The notes below the pieces were generated by a model. The model was not told the DNA's origin. It did no database searches and saw nothing but the letters and a program-made list of their open reading frames with translations. This document shows, piece after piece, positions 32,732 through 35,097 of a DNA stretch of 35,097 nt; the first letter of the stretch is position 1, and each line of letters opens with the position of its first letter. A program made the position numbers and the translations under genes. The DNA is from Syntrophomonadaceae bacterium. GTDB taxonomy: Bacteria > Bacillota > Syntrophomonadia > Syntrophomonadales > Syntrophomonadaceae. The DNA is taken from NCBI GenBank assembly GCA_012522955.1, contig JAAYJK010000082.1:1-35097 (forward strand), written 5' to 3'.

Positions 32732-33009
32732 TGCTCATTATCCTCCCTATCACAAAAATTCATTTCCCATGGCCAAGGCTCTTCAATCCATTGCCAGGGG
32801 TAAGAGCTGGGACTTAAGCCAAAATTGCTTAAAGGCCCATACTGCCTCTCATACTCCTCCAATAAGGCATATAGCCTATCGACGGTCTGGTTGTATAACT
32901 CCAGTGCCCTTTTATCCTGGGGATGGGTATCCAGATAGAGGTTAAGCTCGATGGCAGTAAACTCCTCGGCCATCAATTTAGTCAGTTTTTCTTTTTGAGT
33001 ATCTTTCAT
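32707..33009 (-). CDS. cotJB: Spore coat protein CotJB
   Basis: A 100-aa small coat protein. The segment LTKLMAEEFTAIELNLYLDTHPQDKRALELYNQ is typical of CotJB, as is the Pro/Trp-rich end (YGPLSNFGLSPSSYPWQWIEEPWPWE), followed by a short acidic/Cys tail. The start is the ATG at 33009 with AAGGAGG upstream; a longer frame from 33171 only runs over cotJA in another frame. It overlaps cotJA by 32 bp and cotJC by 25 bp, so the three are tightly coupled. It has no enzymatic motif. Confidence 0.92.
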   Translation of the reverse strand: MKDTQKEKLTKLMAEEFTAIELNLYLDTHPQDKRALELYNQTVDRLYALLEEYERQYGPLSNFGLSPSSYPWQWIEEPWPWEMNFCDREDNEQCGYTKKS

Positions 33010-33193
33010 TATTTCGATCCTCCTTATCCGGGCTTTTATGGTTTCCATCAGCATCTCTATATGAACAATAAAGTTCAGGAAAGATAGTGCCCTTCTCCAG
33101 GCCTTCCATAGGCGAAAAACGTCGATGATATTTTTGTTCCTGGAAAAATGCACGGGCCAGTCGTGGATCACACCAATATTTCATATTATCCAC
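32978..33193 (-). CDS. cotJA: Spore coat associated protein CotJA, GTG start
   Basis: A 71-aa protein with the short CotJA core: LARAFFQEQKYHRRFSPMEGLEKGTIFPEL, where the FSPMEGLEKGTIFPEL part is the family signature. After that the C-terminal tail is very polar (DGNHKSPDKEDRNNERYSKRK). The GTG at 33193 has AAAGGAGG with 7-nt spacing, while an ATG three codons later would be 16 nt away. It is the first gene of cotJABC. A CATATAAT -10-like box (33293-33286) about 90 bp upstream is a possible promoter, but I could not find a convincing sigma-E -35. Confidence 0.88.
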   Translation of the reverse strand: MDNMKYWCDPRLARAFFQEQKYHRRFSPMEGLEKGTIFPELYCSYRDADGNHKSPDKEDRNNERYSKRKTD

Positions 33194-33387
33194 CTTAAGT
33201 CCTCCTTTGTTATTGCTTAACTGCTATATAAGCAGCAGTCATCGGCATTTACGGAAATAAATTCCTTACTAACCAATGTTTACTTATTATATGCAATGGG
33301 TTGCCCATGGGTTACTATACCAGGCATAATATGGAACATCCGCTAATAGAGGCAGGATAGTTCTTTGCGCAGCAAATCATTGCTTTC

Positions 33388-33618
33388 TCAAGATGAAGGC
33401 CAGGCAGATGAGGGTACGGGAGTAAAGGAGAGTTCTTGTGGAAGGCAAAAGTAATCGAGCTGGCTCCTTATATTATCCCTGCGCCCATAGATCAGCAAAG
33501 GACCCTCCTCTGACTTAGAAAGGTCCTTATAAATCTCGCCTCTGATTACCTGGGATAGAAGTGATGGCATGGGGAAGGGCCTACCGTGGATTCCCTCCAA
33601 CCCCGGTGTGTGCAACAA
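33388..33618 (-). CDS. Doubtful 76-codon frame after htrA
   Basis: An open frame with a TTG start at 33618 begins 6 bp after the htrA stop and ends at 33388. The ribosome binding site is weak (AAGCAGG). The translation (PGLEGIHGRPFPMPSLLSQV ..., then GPLLIYGRRDNIRSQ) matches nothing I recognise and lacks Cys motifs of the small zinc-ribbon proteins sometimes found next to htrA. It may be a real lineage-specific gene, a decayed remnant, or chance. Otherwise the 431 bp between cotJA and htrA hold only the cotJ promoter region. Confidence 0.28.
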   Translation of the reverse strand: MLHTPGLEGIHGRPFPMPSLLSQVIRGEIYKDLSKSEEGPLLIYGRRDNIRSQLDYFCLPQELSFTPVPSSAWPSS

Positions 33619-33624
33619 GCCTGC

Positions 33625-34701
33625 TTAATTCAGGATAATCTGGATGCTGTGCTTCTGAACTTGGGCTGATTCTTCTGTGATCAGCCTGATAATGGATACC
33701 CGCACTGAATCTCCTCTTCTTTTCTGCATGATATAGCCCTGTAATTCCGGACCCGTAGCTATCTCTTGTCCGTCTATTTCATATATAAGGTCGAAGGCTT
33801 TTATGCCCGCCTTCCCAGCTGTGCCTCCCCTTACTGGTTCCACGATTACGCCGCCTTTGACCGGCAGTTGGTAATAACGAGCCTTTTCCTGGCTTATTTC
33901 ACCCAATACCTTTATTCCCATCCTGGGACGCTCAATTTCACCCCGGGTTTTTAATTCGTCTATTACCACTTTAACCTGATTGGAAGGAATGGAAAAGCCC
34001 ATGCCTTCAAACCCGCTTTCCGCTATCTTAATGGTGTTGATACCGATTAATTCTCCTGCCAAATTCACCAATGCTCCCCCTGAATTACCTGGATTGATGG
34101 CGGCATCGGTTTGTATCAAAGGAAATAAGAGGCCTTCTTCCGTGGTAAGCAGCCGATTCAAGCCACTGACTATTCCAGCAGTTACGGACCGGGCAAACCG
34201 TTGCCCCAACGGATTGCCGATAGCTAATACTTCCTGCCCTACTACCAGGGTTTCTGAATCACCCAACTTGATGGGAGTGACATGATTGTCTACCTTAATT
34301 TTGATTAAGGCCAGGTCAGTTTGAGGATCGCTCCCTATAATCTCTGCCTGTTCCTCGTTACCGTCGGCCAGCGTTACACTTATACTTTCTGCCCCTCTTA
34401 CTACATGATTATTGGTAACTATATAGCCTTCATGGTCTAGAATAACTCCGGAGCCGGTGGATTCAACCAGGTTTTGGTTGAATATATCCTTACTGGGGCT
34501 AAGTTTGCTGATGCCCACTATCGAAGGGCTGACCTGAGCTGCCACTTGGCTGATTCTTTCACCATAGGAAGGAGCCTGGGTATATACAGTATTTTCAGTG
34601 TTCTGAGACTTATGAGCAAATTGCCCAGAGTACCAAAAAGAACCCAATCCTATGCAAAAAAAGGTCAAAAACACCATTAATATTAGCTTATTCCTCGCCA
34701 C
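33625..34701 (-). CDS. htrA: HtrA/DegP-like membrane-anchored serine protease
   Basis: A 358-aa envelope quality-control protease. It has one N-terminal membrane anchor (about 5-24), a trypsin-like domain with the triad H99 (TNNHVV), D129 (DPQTDLALIKI) and S207 (NPGNSGGALV), and one C-terminal PDZ domain (about 255-345, GIKVLGEIS ... GGVIVEPV). The layout matches the Firmicute HtrA/YyxA group. The GTG start at 34701 has GGAGGG 6 nt upstream. It is transcribed in the same direction as rlmH, cotJABC and the murA upstream, with a 277-bp gap behind murA that contains a terminator and presumably its promoter. No CtsR/CssR-type operator was recognised. Confidence 0.95.
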   Translation of the reverse strand: MARNKLILMVFLTFFCIGLGSFWYSGQFAHKSQNTENTVYTQAPSYGERISQVAAQVSPSIVGISKLSPSKDIFNQNLVESTGSGVILDHEGYIVTNNHVVRGAESISVTLADGNEEQAEIIGSDPQTDLALIKIKVDNHVTPIKLGDSETLVVGQEVLAIGNPLGQRFARSVTAGIVSGLNRLLTTEEGLLFPLIQTDAAINPGNSGGALVNLAGELIGINTIKIAESGFEGMGFSIPSNQVKVVIDELKTRGEIERPRMGIKVLGEISQEKARYYQLPVKGGVIVEPVRGGTAGKAGIKAFDLIYEIDGQEIATGPELQGYIMQKRRGDSVRVSIIRLITEESAQVQKHSIQIILN

Positions 34702-34891
34702 CCTTTTCCCTCCTGCTGTTATAATCTCTCACTCAAGCCTTAAGATAGCTTTTTCCGCAGAGGCCAAAATATACCGTTCAATAAATTCCAAAGCCTTTAG
34801 CAAGAGGCCTGCCTAACTAATCTGATTATTATCTGGGCTTAAATATCTCCCTGTTGCCCAAACCAGGCTATAAGAACTTGCCTAAAATTAA

Positions 34892-34911
34892 GGACTGCCC
34901 TCTGGCAGCCC
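34892..34911 (-). terminator. Intrinsic terminator after murA
   Basis: On the minus strand GGGCTGCC and GGCAGTCC form an 8-bp stem (one G-U pair) with a 4-nt loop, followed by TTAATTTTAGG. It lies about 70 bp after the murA stop. On the plus strand it has one mismatch and is followed by TTTT. Confidence 0.6.
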
Positions 34912-34978
34912 TTTTAAGCAATATATAAATGATATCTGTTAACCCAACAATGAAGGGTGGTATTGATTTATGGACTAG

Positions 34979-35097
34979 CTACCTAACATCAGCTCCCAGC
35001 GAAATTAGCTTCTCACATAGATTTTCATAACCCCTGAATATATGAATTGCATTTTCTATTTCAGTTTCCCCTATCGCCGCTAGGGCTCCCAATACCA
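34979..35097 (-). CDS. murA: UDP-N-acetylglucosamine 1-carboxyvinyltransferase MurA, C-terminal end (partial)
   Basis: The last 38 codons and stop (34979-34981) of a gene that enters from the right edge. The translation LGALAAIGETEIENAIHIF then RGYENLCEKLISLGADVR matches the end of MurA, which makes the first committed precursor of peptidoglycan from UDP-GlcNAc and phosphoenolpyruvate. RGYE is the conserved C-terminal motif. The active-site cysteine and most of the enzyme lie outside the window. In Bacillus a murA copy sits between fsa and glpX; that place is empty in this window. Confidence 0.88.
   Translation of the reverse strand, partial: VLGALAAIGETEIENAIHIFRGYENLCEKLISLGADVR

Noticed and set aside
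33388-33618. Small CxxC zinc-ribbon protein sometimes encoded beside htrA
   Set aside because: The frame has only one cysteine and no CxxC pair, so that assignment is not supported.

Overview
The window looks like chromosome from a spore-forming, anaerobic, low-to-mid GC Firmicute of the class Clostridia. A Syntrophomonas-like lineage is my best guess. The basis is spo0F, a cotJABC spore-coat operon, a short Firmicute RNA polymerase delta protein, strong AGGAGG-type ribosome binding sites with frequent GTG/TTG starts, and gene order. The lineage is inferred from gene content and order only.

Layout. (1) Bases 1-~2150 are the right-hand end of an integrated element: the tail of an unknown small gene, a leader hairpin and a TnpX-type large serine recombinase. 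(2) Bases 2153-15200 are a minus-strand housekeeping block, read right to left as argS, rpoE (delta), an MBL hydrolase, pyrG, a FemAB-type transferase, an alanine racemase homologue, sppA, a Yip1-family membrane gene, spo0F, a decayed fba, a fructose-6-phosphate aldolase/transaldolase gene, glpX, rho and a LysM-M23 peptidase gene. It is a variant of the Bacillus order argS-rpoE-pyrG-spo0F-fba-tal-murA-glpX-rho. Here fba is reduced to about 160 bp, murA is absent from its place between the aldolase gene and glpX, and four envelope genes sit between pyrG and spo0F. (3) Bases 15326-18781 hold an unknown small gene, an HD-GYP-like hydrolase, a cyclophilin and a WalJ-type hydrolase.

(4) Bases 18938-31119 are mostly plus-strand accessory genes lying between walJ and the rlmH/htrA group, which are neighbours in many Firmicutes. 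They comprise a 59-aa helix-turn-helix-like gene, a five-gene efflux operon (HlyD adaptor, two ABC ATPases, ABC-2 permease, TetR repressor) behind a promoter buried in a 35-bp palindrome, a small helical protein, YitT and DUF554 membrane proteins, a single-domain DMT transporter on the minus strand, and an ectoine operon ectA-ectB-ectC followed by an MmgE/PrpD-family gene. (5) Bases 31265-35097 are again minus strand: rlmH, an interspersed repeat with a tandemly expanded end, cotJABC, an HtrA protease and the C-terminus of MurA.

Functionally the window joins gluconeogenic sugar-phosphate metabolism (fsa, glpX), cell envelope work (MurA, racemase, FemAB-type transferase, LysM-M23, SppA, HtrA, WalJ), sporulation (Spo0F, CotJABC), drug or solute export, and osmoprotection. 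The most unusual unit is ectABC plus an MmgE/PrpD-family gene, separated from ectC by a perfect 18-bp-stem hairpin. The usual ectoine hydroxylase EctD needs oxygen and is not present here. No rRNA, tRNA, CRISPR array or complete insertion sequence was seen.
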